Source of the DNA: an uncultured Clostridia bacterium
GTDB lineage: Bacteria; Bacillota; Clostridia; TANB77; CAG-508
Assembly: GCA_947632745.1 (NCBI GenBank)
Contig: CANRQH010000032.1
Span: 1-12,912, forward strand
Length of the DNA: 12,912 nt
Direction of reading: 5' to 3'
Positions 5,016 to 12,861 of the stretch are shown piece by piece. The notes under the pieces are model-generated. The model ran no database searches, had not been told where the DNA came from, and saw only the letters and a program-made list of their open reading frames with translations. Position numbers and translations under genes: made by a program. The number at the start of each line of letters is the position of its first letter. Position 1 is the first letter of the stretch.

Positions 5016-6998
5016 ATGAAAAAAAATAATGACAATAACAAAAATAAAAAGGGAGATTTTTTGTATGGAATTTTAGTTTTTATATGTATATTGCTTTTGC
5101 TTTTTATAATTATATATGTAAATGTAGTATCAAAGAAAAAGGAAGAAGAATCGACCATTAGCTATACAGATTTAATAAAACAAATTTCAATTAGGAATGT
5201 AGAAGAAGTTGAAATGACAACAGGTTCAACTTCTATAAAAGTGACTCTAAAAAATAAAATAGAAGATGTAGAGCAAAATGAAATAAGTAAAGAAAATGAT
5301 ACATCTATTGAGCAACCAAATGAAACTATTGATAACAATACAGGGAAAACAAGTGAAGCTCCAGAAACGAAGAAAGAAGAAAATACAAACCTAAATGAAT
5401 CAGAAGATGAAGCAGCAGTAGACCCAGAATTAATAAAAAAAGCAATAGTACCAAGCACACAAAGCTTTGTAGAATATATACAAAATCAATCACTAGAGGG
5501 AAATGAAATAAAATTAATTCAGAAAAAACCAAGCGTTTTAACAACAATACCATCATATATATTATCATTATTGCCAACAATTATAATGGTAGCATTATTT
5601 ATTATGATATTTAAAATGCAAGGATTGGGCGATAAAGGCGAAATATATAATGAAACAGAAAGAAAGACAAAAGTTAAATTTACAGATGTTGCAGGGCTTG
5701 ATGAAGAAAAAGAAGAAATGGTAGAACTTGTACAATTCTTAAAAGAGCCTAAAAAATTCATAGAAATGGGGGCAAAAATTCCAAAAGGAGTTTTGCTTTA
5801 TGGAAAACCAGGTACTGGTAAAACATTAATTGCAAAAGCCATAGCGGGAGAAGCAAATGTTCCATTTATTTCAATGAGCGGTTCAGAATTTATAGAAATG
5901 TTTGCAGGACTTGGAGCTTCAAGAGTAAGAAAATTATTTGAAAAAGCTAGAAAAATGGCACCATGTATTGTTTTTATAGATGAAATAGATGCAATAGGAT
6001 CAAGAAGAACAAATGGAAGCGGAGCAGAATCTGAAAATAATCAAACATTAAATCAATTACTAGTTGAAATGGATGGATTTTCATCAGAAGAAACAATAAT
6101 TGTACTTGCTGCAACAAACAGACCAGAAATGTTAGATAAAGCACTTTTAAGACCGGGAAGATTTGATAGACAAATAACAATTCCTGCACCAGACAAAAAA
6201 GGAAGAGAAGAAATTTTAAAAATTCATAGTAAAGACAAAAAATTAGATAAGAATGTATCTTTAGAAAGCATAGCAGAAGACACTGCAGGATTTACAGGTG
6301 CAGAGCTTGCAAATATTTTAAATGAAGCTGCAATTATTGCAACAAAAAATGAGCACAAAAAAATAATGGAAGATGATATAGAAGAAGCGGTTAAAAAAGT
6401 AACAGTTGGATTAGAAAAAAAAGCAAGAGTAATATCAGACAAAGATAAACGCTTAACTGCATACCATGAAGCAGGTCATGCAATAGTAAGCTGGTATTTA
6501 CCAACTCAAAAAAAGGTAAAAGAAATTTCAATAATTCCAAGAGGTATGGCAGGTGGCTATACAATGTACAAAACAGATGAAGATAAATCTTATATATCTA
6601 AAACAGAAATGGAAGAAAAATTAATTGCATTACTAGGTGGTAGAGCAGCAGAAAAAATAGCTTTAGACGATATTTCTACAGGTGCAAGTAATGACATAGA
6701 AGTTGCAACCCAAATTGCAAAAGATATGATTGTAAAATATGGTATGAATGAAGAAATAGGTCCAATTTCATTAAAAAATGAAAATGGAGAATATCCATTA
6801 GATATGTTCGGAAAAGATATGGGAGATAAAATTGGAGTAGAGGTTAAAAAATTAATAGATACAGCATACAATGATGCACAAATTATTTTAAAAGAGCATA
6901 TGGATAAACTTAATGAGGTAGCTGAAGAATTATTAAGAAAAGAAAAAATAAATGAAGAAAGCTTTAAAAAGTTTTTTGAAGAACCAGCAGAGGAATAA
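5016..6998 (+). CDS. ftsH: ATP-dependent zinc metalloprotease FtsH
   Basis: FtsH is a membrane-anchored AAA+ protease that degrades misfolded and short-lived proteins. The 660-residue protein has TM1 near 15-38, an extracytoplasmic domain containing a long acidic low-complexity stretch (about 82-135), and TM2 near 177-200. Its AAA module carries Walker A GKPGTGKT (263-270), Walker B CIVFIDEID (D322, E323) and second region of homology ATNRPEMLDKALLRPGRFDR. The protease domain has the zinc motif HEAGH (484-488) and the third ligand D560 in STGASNDIEVAT, so catalysis should be intact. The usual pore-loop motif MFVGVGASRVRD reads MFAGLGASRVRK (F296, A297, G298). ATG 5016 follows AAAGGAAG with 8-base spacing. 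A small membrane protein and miaA follow on the same strand. Confidence 0.95.
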   Translation: MKKNNDNNKNKKGDFLYGILVFICILLLLFIIIYVNVVSKKKEEESTISYTDLIKQISIRNVEEVEMTTGSTSIKVTLKNKIEDVEQNEISKENDTSIEQPNETIDNNTGKTSEAPETKKEENTNLNESEDEAAVDPELIKKAIVPSTQSFVEYIQNQSLEGNEIKLIQKKPSVLTTIPSYILSLLPTIIMVALFIMIFKMQGLGDKGEIYNETERKTKVKFTDVAGLDEEKEEMVELVQFLKEPKKFIEMGAKIPKGVLLYGKPGTGKTLIAKAIAGEANVPFISMSGSEFIEMFAGLGASRVRKLFEKARKMAPCIVFIDEIDAIGSRRTNGSGAESENNQTLNQLLVEMDGFSSEETIIVLAATNRPEMLDKALLRPGRFDRQITIPAPDKKGREEILKIHSKDKKLDKNVSLESIAEDTAGFTGAELANILNEAAIIATKNEHKKIMEDDIEEAVKKVTVGLEKKARVISDKDKRLTAYHEAGHAIVSWYLPTQKKVKEISIIPRGMAGGYTMYKTDEDKSYISKTEMEEKLIALLGGRAAEKIALDDISTGASNDIEVATQIAKDMIVKYGMNEEIGPISLKNENGEYPLDMFGKDMGDKIGVEVKKLIDTAYNDAQIILKEHMDKLNEVAEELLRKEKINEESFKKFFEEPAEE

Positions 6999-7048
6999 GA
7001 ATTTTAATAATAACAAATAAAAAATCCTAGTTAAGATTGGAGTAATAA

Positions 7049-7483
7049 ATGAATATAATGATATATATAATAATAGTAGTGCTTTTTGCAGTATTATTAT
7101 TTTGGACATGGAATAATGAAAAAAGTTTTGAAAAGAGAAGTAGCAAAATAATTTTTATGATAGTAGGTCTAGTTGCTTTAAGTGTAGTAACATTAATTAT
7201 ATTTAATATATCAAAATCAGGTATAGAATATCCAAATATAGATATATTAAAAGAAGTAAGAAAAATTGCGTTATTAATATTTACTCCTGTAAATGGATAT
7301 TTAAGTTTGCCACATATTGCAAACATAAAATATGAAATAGACGAAGGAAAAGATGATAAAAAAACAAAAACTAAAATAATTATTTTAGGTGTTATAATAA
7401 TAATTGCAACAATACTTGAAATAATATATTTAAAAGACTTTCAAAATGGAATAATTAATATATTAAATTCAAACAGAAATTAA
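7049..7483 (+). CDS. Small membrane protein, unknown function
   Basis: This 144-residue protein is unknown to me. It begins with a signal-anchor-like helix (MNIMIYIIIVVLFAVLLFW, residues 1-20). A basic linker EKSFEKRSSK and a second helix (about 31-52) follow. A conserved-looking segment NGYLSLPHIANIKYEIDEGK follows a third hydrophobic stretch, and a last helix spans 110-127. The start is supported by TTGGAG (7037-7042) six bases upstream. It lies 50 bases after ftsH and 68 before miaA with no terminator seen, so it is probably in the same operon. It has no catalytic motif. Confidence 0.6.
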   Translation: MNIMIYIIIVVLFAVLLFWTWNNEKSFEKRSSKIIFMIVGLVALSVVTLIIFNISKSGIEYPNIDILKEVRKIALLIFTPVNGYLSLPHIANIKYEIDEGKDDKKTKTKIIILGVIIIIATILEIIYLKDFQNGIINILNSNRN

Positions 7484-7551
7484 AAAATGAAAAGTTTAAA
7501 AAATAGACTTAAATAAGATTATATGAAAAAAATTTCTAAAAGGAAAAAAAT

Positions 7552-8467
7552 ATGAAACCAAAAGTAATAGTAATAATAGGACCAACTGCATCTGGAAAAA
7601 CTTCACTTTCAATAGAACTTGCTAAAAAGATTGATGGAGAAATAGTATCATGTGATTCAATGCAAGTTTATAAAGACCTAAATATTGGCTCTGCAAAGCC
7701 TAGCATAGAGGAAATGCAAGGAATAAAACATTATTTAATAGATGAAGTAGAACCTACCCAAAGGTTTAGTGTAGCAGAATATAAAAAAAGGGCAGAAAGT
7801 GCAATAGAAGAAATTTTAAAAAAAGGTAAAGTTCCAATAGTGGTTGGAGGAACAGGTCTTTACGTAAATAGTTTAATTTATGGAATTGAATATGAAGATA
7901 TAAAATTAGACGAAAAATATAGAGAAGAGCTAATGAATATAGCTAAAACCGAAGAACGGACTTAAAGAATTGTATGAGCAAGCCAAAAAAATAGATGAAA
8001 AAGCAATGGAAAAAATTAGCCCAAATGATAAAAAAAGAATAGTAAGAATTTTAGAAATTTATAAGGCTACAGGAAAAAACAAAACTAAGCAAGATGAAGA
8101 ATCTAGAAAAAATGAAGTAAAATACGACTTTCATATATATGAAATAAATATTGACAGACCAATTTTATATGAAAGAATAAACAAAAGAGTAGATATTATG
8201 ATAAAGCAAGGTTTAATAAAAGAAGTAGAAGATTTAATAAAAAAATATCCTACATTTCCAACAGCAATGCAAGCAATAGGATATAAAGAAATAGTAGAAC
8301 ATTTAGAAAACAAAATAACAAAAGAAGAAGCAATAGAAAAAATAAAACAAGAATCAAGAAGGTATGCTAAACGTCAGATTACATGGTTTAGAAAAATAGA
8401 AAATAAAAAAGTGATTAACGGCTTAGAAGAAACACAAAATAATATAAATATTATTTTGGAGGGATAA
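7552..8467 (+). pseudogene. miaA: tRNA dimethylallyltransferase miaA, one frameshift
   Basis: MiaA transfers a dimethylallyl group to N6 of A37 in tRNAs reading UNN codons. The first part (to stop 7965) has the P-loop GPTASGKT (residues 10-17), SCDSMQVYKDLNIGSAKP with the catalytic Asp, and VVGGTGLYVNSL. The second part (frame open from about 7958 to 8467) has ISPNDKKRIVRILEIYKATG, TFPTAMQAIGYKE and RRYAKRQITWFRK. A single extra C at 7957 (GAA-C-GGA) breaks the frame; without it the product is a normal 304 residues, reading AKTEGLKELYEQAKK across the join. The rest is well conserved, so this is either a very recent mutation or a sequence error. ATG 7552 follows AAAAGGAAA at short spacing. Confidence 0.88.
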
Positions 8468-8471
8468 AATT

Positions 8472-9718
8472 TTGAGTAAAATTACTAATATTAAAGAAGG
8501 AAAAAATAATAAAATAAAGAAAAAGCATATAATATATTTAATTTTTATAGTAATTTTAATATATATATTATATTCTATTTATTTGTTGCTAAAATCACCA
8601 AATGAAATTGTTACAGTAGATAAACGGAGCATTAACACTTGAAGAAACTGCAACAGGATATATAATAAGAAATGAAACAGTATTACAAGGTAACAATTAC
8701 AAAAATGGTTTAACACAAATAGTTTCTGAAGGAGAAAGGGTTGCAAAGGGAGAAACAGTATTTAGATACAGTAGCATTGCAGAAGAAGAAACAAAAGCAA
8801 AAATACAAGAAATAGATTTAAAAATTCAAGAGGCATTAGAAAAACAACCTGCAATATTACCCGTAGATATTAAAAATCTAGAAAAACAAATAGATAATAA
8901 AATACAAAATATAAATAATTTAACAGATGTACATACAATTTCTGAGTATAAAAAAGAATTACAAGAAATTGTTAGCAAAAAGGCAAAAATAGCAGGAAGT
9001 TTAAGTCAAAGTGGTTCATATATACAAGAATTAACTAAGCAAAAAGAAGAATATGAACAAAAATTAACAGCTGATTCTGAATATATTACAGCACCTGTTT
9101 CAGGAGCAGTATCATATAGAGTAGATGGACTAGAAGAAGTGCTTACTACAACAGATTTTAGTAATTTAACAGAAGAAACATTAGACAAATTAGATTTAAA
9201 AACAGGAAAAATAATTTCAACATCACGGAGAAAAAGGAAAAATAATAGATAATTTTAAATGTTATATTGCTACAATTTTAGATAGTGATACATCAAAACA
9301 AGTAGAAGTAGGAGACAAAATAACATTAACTTTATCAAGCGGAGAGGAAATAGATTCAAATATTGTATATGTTGCAAAGCAGGAAGGTGATAAAGTTTTA
9401 ATAGTATTTGAATTTAAAAAATTGCCAGAAGAATTAATTGAATATAGAAAAATATCATTTACTATTACATGGTGGAATGCTTCAGGTTTAAGAGTACCAA
9501 ATTCATCTATATTAGAAGACGAAAATGGTTTAAAATATGTAGTTAGAAAGAAAACAGACCAAAACGAAAAAGTAATTGTAAAAGTTTTAAAAAGGAATGA
9601 TAAATATTCAATAATAACAACTTATGATACAGAAGAATTAGAGGCTCTTAACATCGATATAGAAAAATACACCAAAATACAACAATATGATACAATTTTA
9701 TTGTATCCAAATTACTAA
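8472..9718 (+). pseudogene. HlyD-like single-span membrane protein, two frameshifts
   Basis: Without the extra C at 8625 (AAA-C-GGA) and at 9226 (TCA-C-GGA) the gene codes 414 residues. These begin MSKITNIKEGKNNK, one membrane helix near 18-40, then VDKGALTLEETATGYIIRNE, typical of HlyD/membrane-fusion-type proteins found before sepF in Clostridia. A coiled-coil region follows (IQEIDLKIQEALEKQ, ELTKQKEEYEQKL), then ITAPVSGAVSYRVDGLEE, the characteristic lipoyl-like half-motif. The C-terminal barrel-like portion runs WWNASGLRVPNSSILEDE to LLYPNY. TTG 8472 is chosen since GGAGGG (8458-8463), inside the end of miaA, sits 8 bases upstream. No transporter partner is present. The remaining sequence is otherwise clean, so an error or recent lesion is likely. 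Confidence 0.75.
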
Positions 9719-9774
9719 AATATTACAATCATGTTACAATAATATTAAAAAAAATTTACATTTAATAAAAACTA

Positions 9775-9803
9775 TTGACTTTTGGAAAAAAATGTTAGAT
9801 ACT
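9775..9803 (+). promoter_or_regulatory. Promoter for sepF-divIVA
   Basis: TTGACT (9775-9780), 17 bases, then GATACT (9798-9803) makes a plausible sigma-A promoter about 53 bases before the sepF ATG. It sits in the AT-rich gap after the HlyD-like gene and suggests that the division genes have their own transcript. Confidence 0.6.
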
Positions 9804-9855
9804 TAATTATATTGAAAATTATAAAAAAACACGTTTATGTTTAGGAGGAGATAAA

Positions 9856-10329
9856 ATGTCAGGTGCAATCATGAGCAAAGTATGGAATTTATTTGGAATG
9901 GATCAAGCCGAAGAGGATGATGTAGATGAAGAAGATGTATATGATTATGATTACGAAGAAGAACCAGTAGAAGAAAAGAAAAGTTTTATAAAAAGAAATA
10001 GTAAAGTAGTTGCTATGCCACAATCACAATCAGTGAGAATGGTTATTTCTCAACCAACAAGTTTTGAACAATCTGAAGAAATATGTGGATTTTTAAAAGA
10101 AAAAAAATCTGTAATAGTTAATTTAGAATATGTAAATAAAGATGTTGCAAGACGTATAATTGATTTTATAAGTGGAGGAGTATACTCATTAGATGCTCAT
10201 ATTCAAAAAGTATCTAATTCAATATTTTTAATAGCACCAATGAACTATGAAATTACAAATGAAATGGCAAGAGAAGAAATTAAAAATAAACTATCAGTTT
10301 CTTGGTTAAATAAAAATAATATTAACTAA
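9856..10329 (+). CDS. sepF: Cell division protein SepF
   Basis: SepF binds FtsZ at the septum, bundles its filaments and anchors them to the membrane. The 157-residue protein has the membrane-binding N-terminal helix (SGAIMSKVWNLFGM), an acidic linker rich in Asp, Glu and Tyr (residues 16-35), and the conserved SepF core from about 60 to 140. In the core, MVISQPTSFEQSEEICGFLK, VIVNLEYVNKDVARRIIDFI and SGGVYSLDAHIQKVSNSIFL are clear. Length and layout are standard. ATG 9856 follows TAGGAGGAG. divIVA begins 16 bases after its stop, so the two are probably co-transcribed. Confidence 0.93.
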   Translation: MSGAIMSKVWNLFGMDQAEEDDVDEEDVYDYDYEEEPVEEKKSFIKRNSKVVAMPQSQSVRMVISQPTSFEQSEEICGFLKEKKSVIVNLEYVNKDVARRIIDFISGGVYSLDAHIQKVSNSIFLIAPMNYEITNEMAREEIKNKLSVSWLNKNNIN

Positions 10330-10345
10330 TAAAGGAGGCTAAGCT

Positions 10346-10801
10346 ATGCTTACACCACTTGACATCGAAAATAAAAAATTCTCAAAACAAATAATGAATG
10401 GCTACAATGTAGAAGAAGTTGATGATTTTTTAGATGAAATAGGGATAGACTATGCAAAAAAGCAAAAAGAAACATTAGAGTATAGCAAACAAATAGAAGA
10501 GCTTCAAGCAAGTTTAGAACATTACAAAAATATAGAAGAAACATTACAAAATACGCTTATTATGGCTCAATCTACAGCAGAAGAAGTAAAAAATGTAGCT
10601 AAGCAAAAAGCAGACCAAATAATAAATGAAGCAAAATCATCAACACAAAAAGAAGTAGATTTTTTGCAAAATCAAATAATAGCAAAAAAGAAAGAATTAG
10701 AAGACTTACAAAAACAATTTGATATATACAAAGCAAAAATGGAATCACTTTTAATATCACAATTAGAATTAATTAAAGAAATAAATAAAAATGATGATTA
10801 A
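10346..10801 (+). CDS. divIVA: DivIVA-family cell-pole/septum protein
   Basis: DivIVA proteins form coiled-coil scaffolds at curved membrane of poles and septa, guiding division or growth. This 151-residue protein starts with the family signature MLTPLDIENKKFSKQIMNGY then NVEEVDDFLDEI, the lipid-binding N-terminal domain. It continues as a nearly unbroken coiled coil from about residue 40 to 145 (EELQASLEHYKNIEETLQ, KKKELEDLQKQFDIYKAKME). It is on the short side for the family. AAGGAGG (10332-10338) lies 7 bases before the ATG. The usual ylmG/ylmH genes between sepF and divIVA are absent here. Confidence 0.9.
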   Translation: MLTPLDIENKKFSKQIMNGYNVEEVDDFLDEIGIDYAKKQKETLEYSKQIEELQASLEHYKNIEETLQNTLIMAQSTAEEVKNVAKQKADQIINEAKSSTQKEVDFLQNQIIAKKKELEDLQKQFDIYKAKMESLLISQLELIKEINKNDD

Positions 10802-10832
10802 TATTGAAAATAAAAAATGGAGGGTACAAAAG

Positions 10833-10922
10833 ATGAGTGTGTTAAATGCAAAAATCAATTTAAACAACGTAAACCATCAAACCCTTGAGACTGTACACAC
10901 ATTATGTTTACCAAATAAATAG
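10833..10922 (+). CDS. 29-aa small ORF with strong ribosome site
   Basis: An ORF of 30 codons with stop lies 32 bases after divIVA: MSVLNAKINLNNVNHQTLET then VHTLCLPNK. Its support is a full GGAGGG (10819-10824) 8 bases before the ATG and its place at the end of the sepF-divIVA unit. The peptide is polar with one Cys and no membrane helix. I recognise no family. It could be a real small protein, a leader peptide for what follows, or a remnant of a longer gene. The short length keeps confidence modest. Confidence 0.45.
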   Translation: MSVLNAKINLNNVNHQTLETVHTLCLPNK

Positions 10923-10945
10923 AAAATTAAATAAAAGTAATAAAA

Positions 10946-11009
10946 AAAATAGGCGGAAAAACTTGTATTAGAACAGAGATGTTTGATACAAGTTAGGTCC
11001 ATCTATTTG
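10946..11009 (+). promoter_or_regulatory. Nested hairpin between the small ORF and the prepilin gene
   Basis: AACTTGTAT (10960-10968) pairs with ATACAAGTT (10986-10994). Inside it AACA and TGTT can pair (10972-10975 with 10980-10983), and outside it GGA with TCC and AATAG with CTATT. The multi-stem shape without a T tract suggests a structured RNA or operator rather than a terminator. It does not match a c-di-GMP or other riboswitch consensus I know. Confidence 0.4.
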
Positions 11010-11035
11010 TGGTGTATTTTAGGTATACTTAATAT
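11007..11035 (+). promoter_or_regulatory. Weak candidate promoter of the prepilin-like gene
   Basis: TTGTGG (11007-11012), a 17-base spacer and TAATAT (11030-11035) make a moderate sigma-A match about 43 bases before the preferred start codon. Confidence 0.4.
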
Positions 11036-11077
11036 AGCACATAATAAATAATGTATATAATAGAAGGAGGAAAAAAT

Positions 11078-12523
11078 ATGTTTATAAAAAACAAAAAAGA
11101 CAAAGGTATAACGTTGATTGCGTTAGTCGTTACAATAATAGTTTTATTAATACTAGCGGGAGTATCAATTGCAATGCTTACAGGAGAAGGAGGAATACTA
11201 ACAAACGCAAAAGATGCAGCAAGTGAAACAAAAAAAGGAACAGCAAAAGAAAGCATAGACTTAGAAATATTAGATAGTATTACAGACAGTGGAGTACTAA
11301 ATATAGGAAAATTAAATGAAAATTTAAAATCACACATATCAGGATTAACACATAATGGCAAAAGTTTAGAAGATAACCCAATAACAGAATTACCAACAAA
11401 TGTAGAATTAGATGGATTTGTATTTGAAATAGATGAATATGGAAAAACAAAAGAGGTAAATGGAATACTATTAAGCAAAAATAGTTTAGAATTACAAATA
11501 GAAGTAAGTGGAGAGGAAAGAACATATGGAGAAGAGACATTAACAGCAACTTTAGCAGGTATTTCTGGAGATATAGAATGGACTACAGAAGGAGAAGGAG
11601 ATGCAGTACAAGTTGATGAATTAGAAGATGGAAAAAGTGTAAAGGTAAAAGCAAAACAAAAAGGAGAAGCAACAATCACAGCAACATGTTCAGGAAAAAC
11701 AGCAGAATGTAGTGTAACAGTAGAAGAAGTACAATCACCATATATAGATAATAGTTATGTGCAATATGATGTAGAATATACAGATGTATATACAAAAACA
11801 GCATATACAAAAAATACAGGATGGAGAGCAATAACAGATTTAACTGATTTTGAAGATGAGGGAGAATACCAAGGAAATATAGACATAATAAGTACAGGAA
11901 TACCGGCAGAATTGTATTATTATCCCGATGATATAAGTAGTGCACCATGGGCAGCACAAGATGAAAACCAGAGAAATAAATTTGTAAAGGATTATTATGG
12001 AACAACAGATAATGTCAACGTATATGCAGCAGCCGGATTACTATATAATTTTAAGCAAATAATGTTTAATTATAAAGGAAAAGATTTAAGCTACTCAACT
12101 ATTGCACAAAATAAAGGTGGATTTGTAAATATAGTAACAAATGGAAAAGAAGCAACAGGAGGAGTTGAAACAACAGGAGACAGCTTATTCACGGCAAAAA
12201 TAGCAAGTGGAACAATAGATGGAATAAGGTCAGTAAATCTAAAAGATTTGACAGGAAAAAGTAGTGACGATAAAAGTTTAAAAGATACGAAAAAAGGATT
12301 ATTTAAATTGTATGAATACACCCCAGATAAACATTCGAGGTTCAGCGACTACACTTGGTTGGCGAGTCCGGGGCCGACATTCGCGCCAAACAACTTACTC
12401 GTGGTGGACGCCGATGGCTCGTTTACAGACGGCTATAACGGCGCATTGGGTTTACGCCCCGTGGTTACTATTACTGAGGTCAACATGAAATTAAACGGTC
12501 ATGTGTGGGAGATAATCGAATGA
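11078..12523 (+). CDS. Prepilin-like surface protein with Ig-like domain and DUF6273/lectin-like C-terminus
   Basis: The 481-residue protein begins MFIKNKKDKG, then ITLIALVVTIIVLLILAG, a type IV prepilin signal with cleavage after G10 and Ala where classical pilins have Glu5. Residues about 128-217 look like a bacterial Ig-like (Big2) domain, with ATLAGISGDIEWTTEG and KGEATITATCSGKTAECSVT. A Tyr-rich segment follows, and the end (YTWLASPGPTFAP, GYNGALGLRPVVTI) resembles DUF6273/C-type-lectin-like tails. ATG 11078 is preferred because GAAGGAGG lies just upstream; ATG 11051 lacks one. Codon use is A/T-ending until about 12340, then GC rises to about 56% for 140 bases with GCG, CCG and GGC codons. 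That break is consistent with a diversified or transferred 3' end. Likely exported and pilus- or surface-associated. Confidence 0.75.
   Translation: MFIKNKKDKGITLIALVVTIIVLLILAGVSIAMLTGEGGILTNAKDAASETKKGTAKESIDLEILDSITDSGVLNIGKLNENLKSHISGLTHNGKSLEDNPITELPTNVELDGFVFEIDEYGKTKEVNGILLSKNSLELQIEVSGEERTYGEETLTATLAGISGDIEWTTEGEGDAVQVDELEDGKSVKVKAKQKGEATITATCSGKTAECSVTVEEVQSPYIDNSYVQYDVEYTDVYTKTAYTKNTGWRAITDLTDFEDEGEYQGNIDIISTGIPAELYYYPDDISSAPWAAQDENQRNKFVKDYYGTTDNVNVYAAAGLLYNFKQIMFNYKGKDLSYSTIAQNKGGFVNIVTNGKEATGGVETTGDSLFTAKIASGTIDGIRSVNLKDLTGKSSDDKSLKDTKKGLFKLYEYTPDKHSRFSDYTWLASPGPTFAPNNLLVVDADGSFTDGYNGALGLRPVVTITEVNMKLNGHVWEIIE
12340..12480 (+). other. Candidate variable region (GC-rich 3' cassette) of a diversity-generating retroelement target
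   Basis: I count 78 G or C in the 140 bases 12341-12480, against an AT-rich gene body. The stretch codes TWLASP near the start and GLRPVVTI at the end, with a glycine/aspartate/asparagine-rich middle. In known diversity-generating retroelements the variable region sits at the 3' end of a lectin-fold target gene. The template repeat and reverse transcriptase would normally follow; neither is seen before 12912. The call is an inference from composition, position and fold type. Confidence 0.4.
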
Positions 12524-12541
12524 AAAAATCTGATGTCTAGG

Positions 12542-12608
12542 CACTTTAGTGGAAGGTGCAAATACGGAACGGCTAACGACTACAAAAGCGAAATATGCGA
12601 CTGAAGTG
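12542..12608 (+). other. Hairpin-enclosed GC-richer segment after the prepilin gene
   Basis: CACTTTAGT (12542-12550) pairs with ACTGAAGTG (12600-12608) with one G-T wobble, enclosing about 49 bases. GC here is about 46%, above the surroundings. One frame from 12541 reads 30 codons without stop (GTLVEGANTERL, TTKAKYATEVCKNTRKY) and looks protein-like, but it has no start codon. It could be a gene fragment or part of a non-coding RNA. Confidence 0.35.
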
Positions 12609-12645
12609 TGCAAAAATACAAGAAAATATTGAGTGTCAAATGAAT

Positions 12646-12654
12646 TGTTATAAT
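12646..12654 (+). promoter_or_regulatory. Extended -10 promoter candidate
   Basis: TGTTATAAT has both a perfect TATAAT (12649-12654) and the upstream TG of extended -10 promoters. No good -35 is present at the right distance. A start near 12661 would give an RNA carrying both KRWIKPHI mini-ORFs. Confidence 0.4.
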
Positions 12655-12670
12655 AATTTGGATATGAAAA

Positions 12671-12721
12671 ATGCGTAAATTGTGTAAGCGATGGATAAAA
12701 CCGCATATAGACCTCATGTAA
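12671..12721 (+). CDS. 16-codon mini-ORF carrying KRWIKPHI (possible leader peptide)
   Basis: ATG CGT AAA TTG TGT AAG ... ATG TAA codes MRKLCKRWIKPHIDLM. The ribosome site is weak (GGAT about 9 bases upstream). Its last codons lie in the 5' arm of the hairpin 12710-12762. A ribosome reaching its stop would therefore unfold that hairpin and free the next ribosome site. Reading it as a leader peptide is an inference. Confidence 0.35.
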   Translation: MRKLCKRWIKPHIDLM

Positions 12722-12861
12722 AAGAAGATGTAGAATAACATCATAAAATTTACAAGGAGGTCTTTAATTATGTTTATGCAAAATACATACACAACAGAAA
12801 TGAAGGAGCAATACATAGAAGAGTACAGAAATTCAGGTAAGCGATGGATAAAACCGCATAT
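12684..12861 (+). repeat. Two exact 25-bp direct repeats
   Basis: The same 25 bases occur at 12684-12708 and 12837-12861, beginning GTAAGCGATGGATAAAACCG and ending CATAT, 153 bases apart. Both copies are in frame to code KRWIKPHI within separate mini-ORFs, and both are followed within a few bases by ACCTCA and an inverted repeat. This looks like an ancestral duplication of a repeat-plus-hairpin unit. Confidence 0.9.
12710..12762 (+). promoter_or_regulatory. Ribosome-site-sequestering hairpin
   Basis: GACCTC (12710-12715) pairs with GAGGTC (12757-12762), TGTAAA (12717-12722) with TTTACA (12749-12754), and GATGT (12727-12731) with ACATC (12738-12742). The 3' arm contains the AAGGAGG (12754-12760) of the following mini-ORF, so the folded form would block its translation. 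Confidence 0.55.

Noticed and set aside
7965..7970. miaA as two separate genes
   Set aside because: The halves join into one standard-length MiaA when one base is removed, and the second half has no start codon with a ribosome site.
9717..9755. Terminator after the HlyD-like gene (AATATTA/TAATATT)
   Set aside because: The 7-bp stem is all A-T and is followed by A residues, not T, on the + strand.
11029..11679. 216-aa ORF on the - strand opposite the prepilin gene
   Set aside because: It is an antisense shadow: the + frame has a prepilin signal, ribosome site and Ig-like domain, while the - frame is Ser/Phe-rich with no ribosome site.
12528..12560. Hammerhead ribozyme suggested by CTGATG
   Set aside because: The core needs CUGANGA and a paired GAAA; here it reads CTGATGTC and no matching GAAA/cleavage arrangement was found.
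12684..12861. CRISPR array from the 25-bp repeats
   Set aside because: Only two copies, spaced by 128 bases that contain a ribosome site and hairpin, and no cas genes in view.
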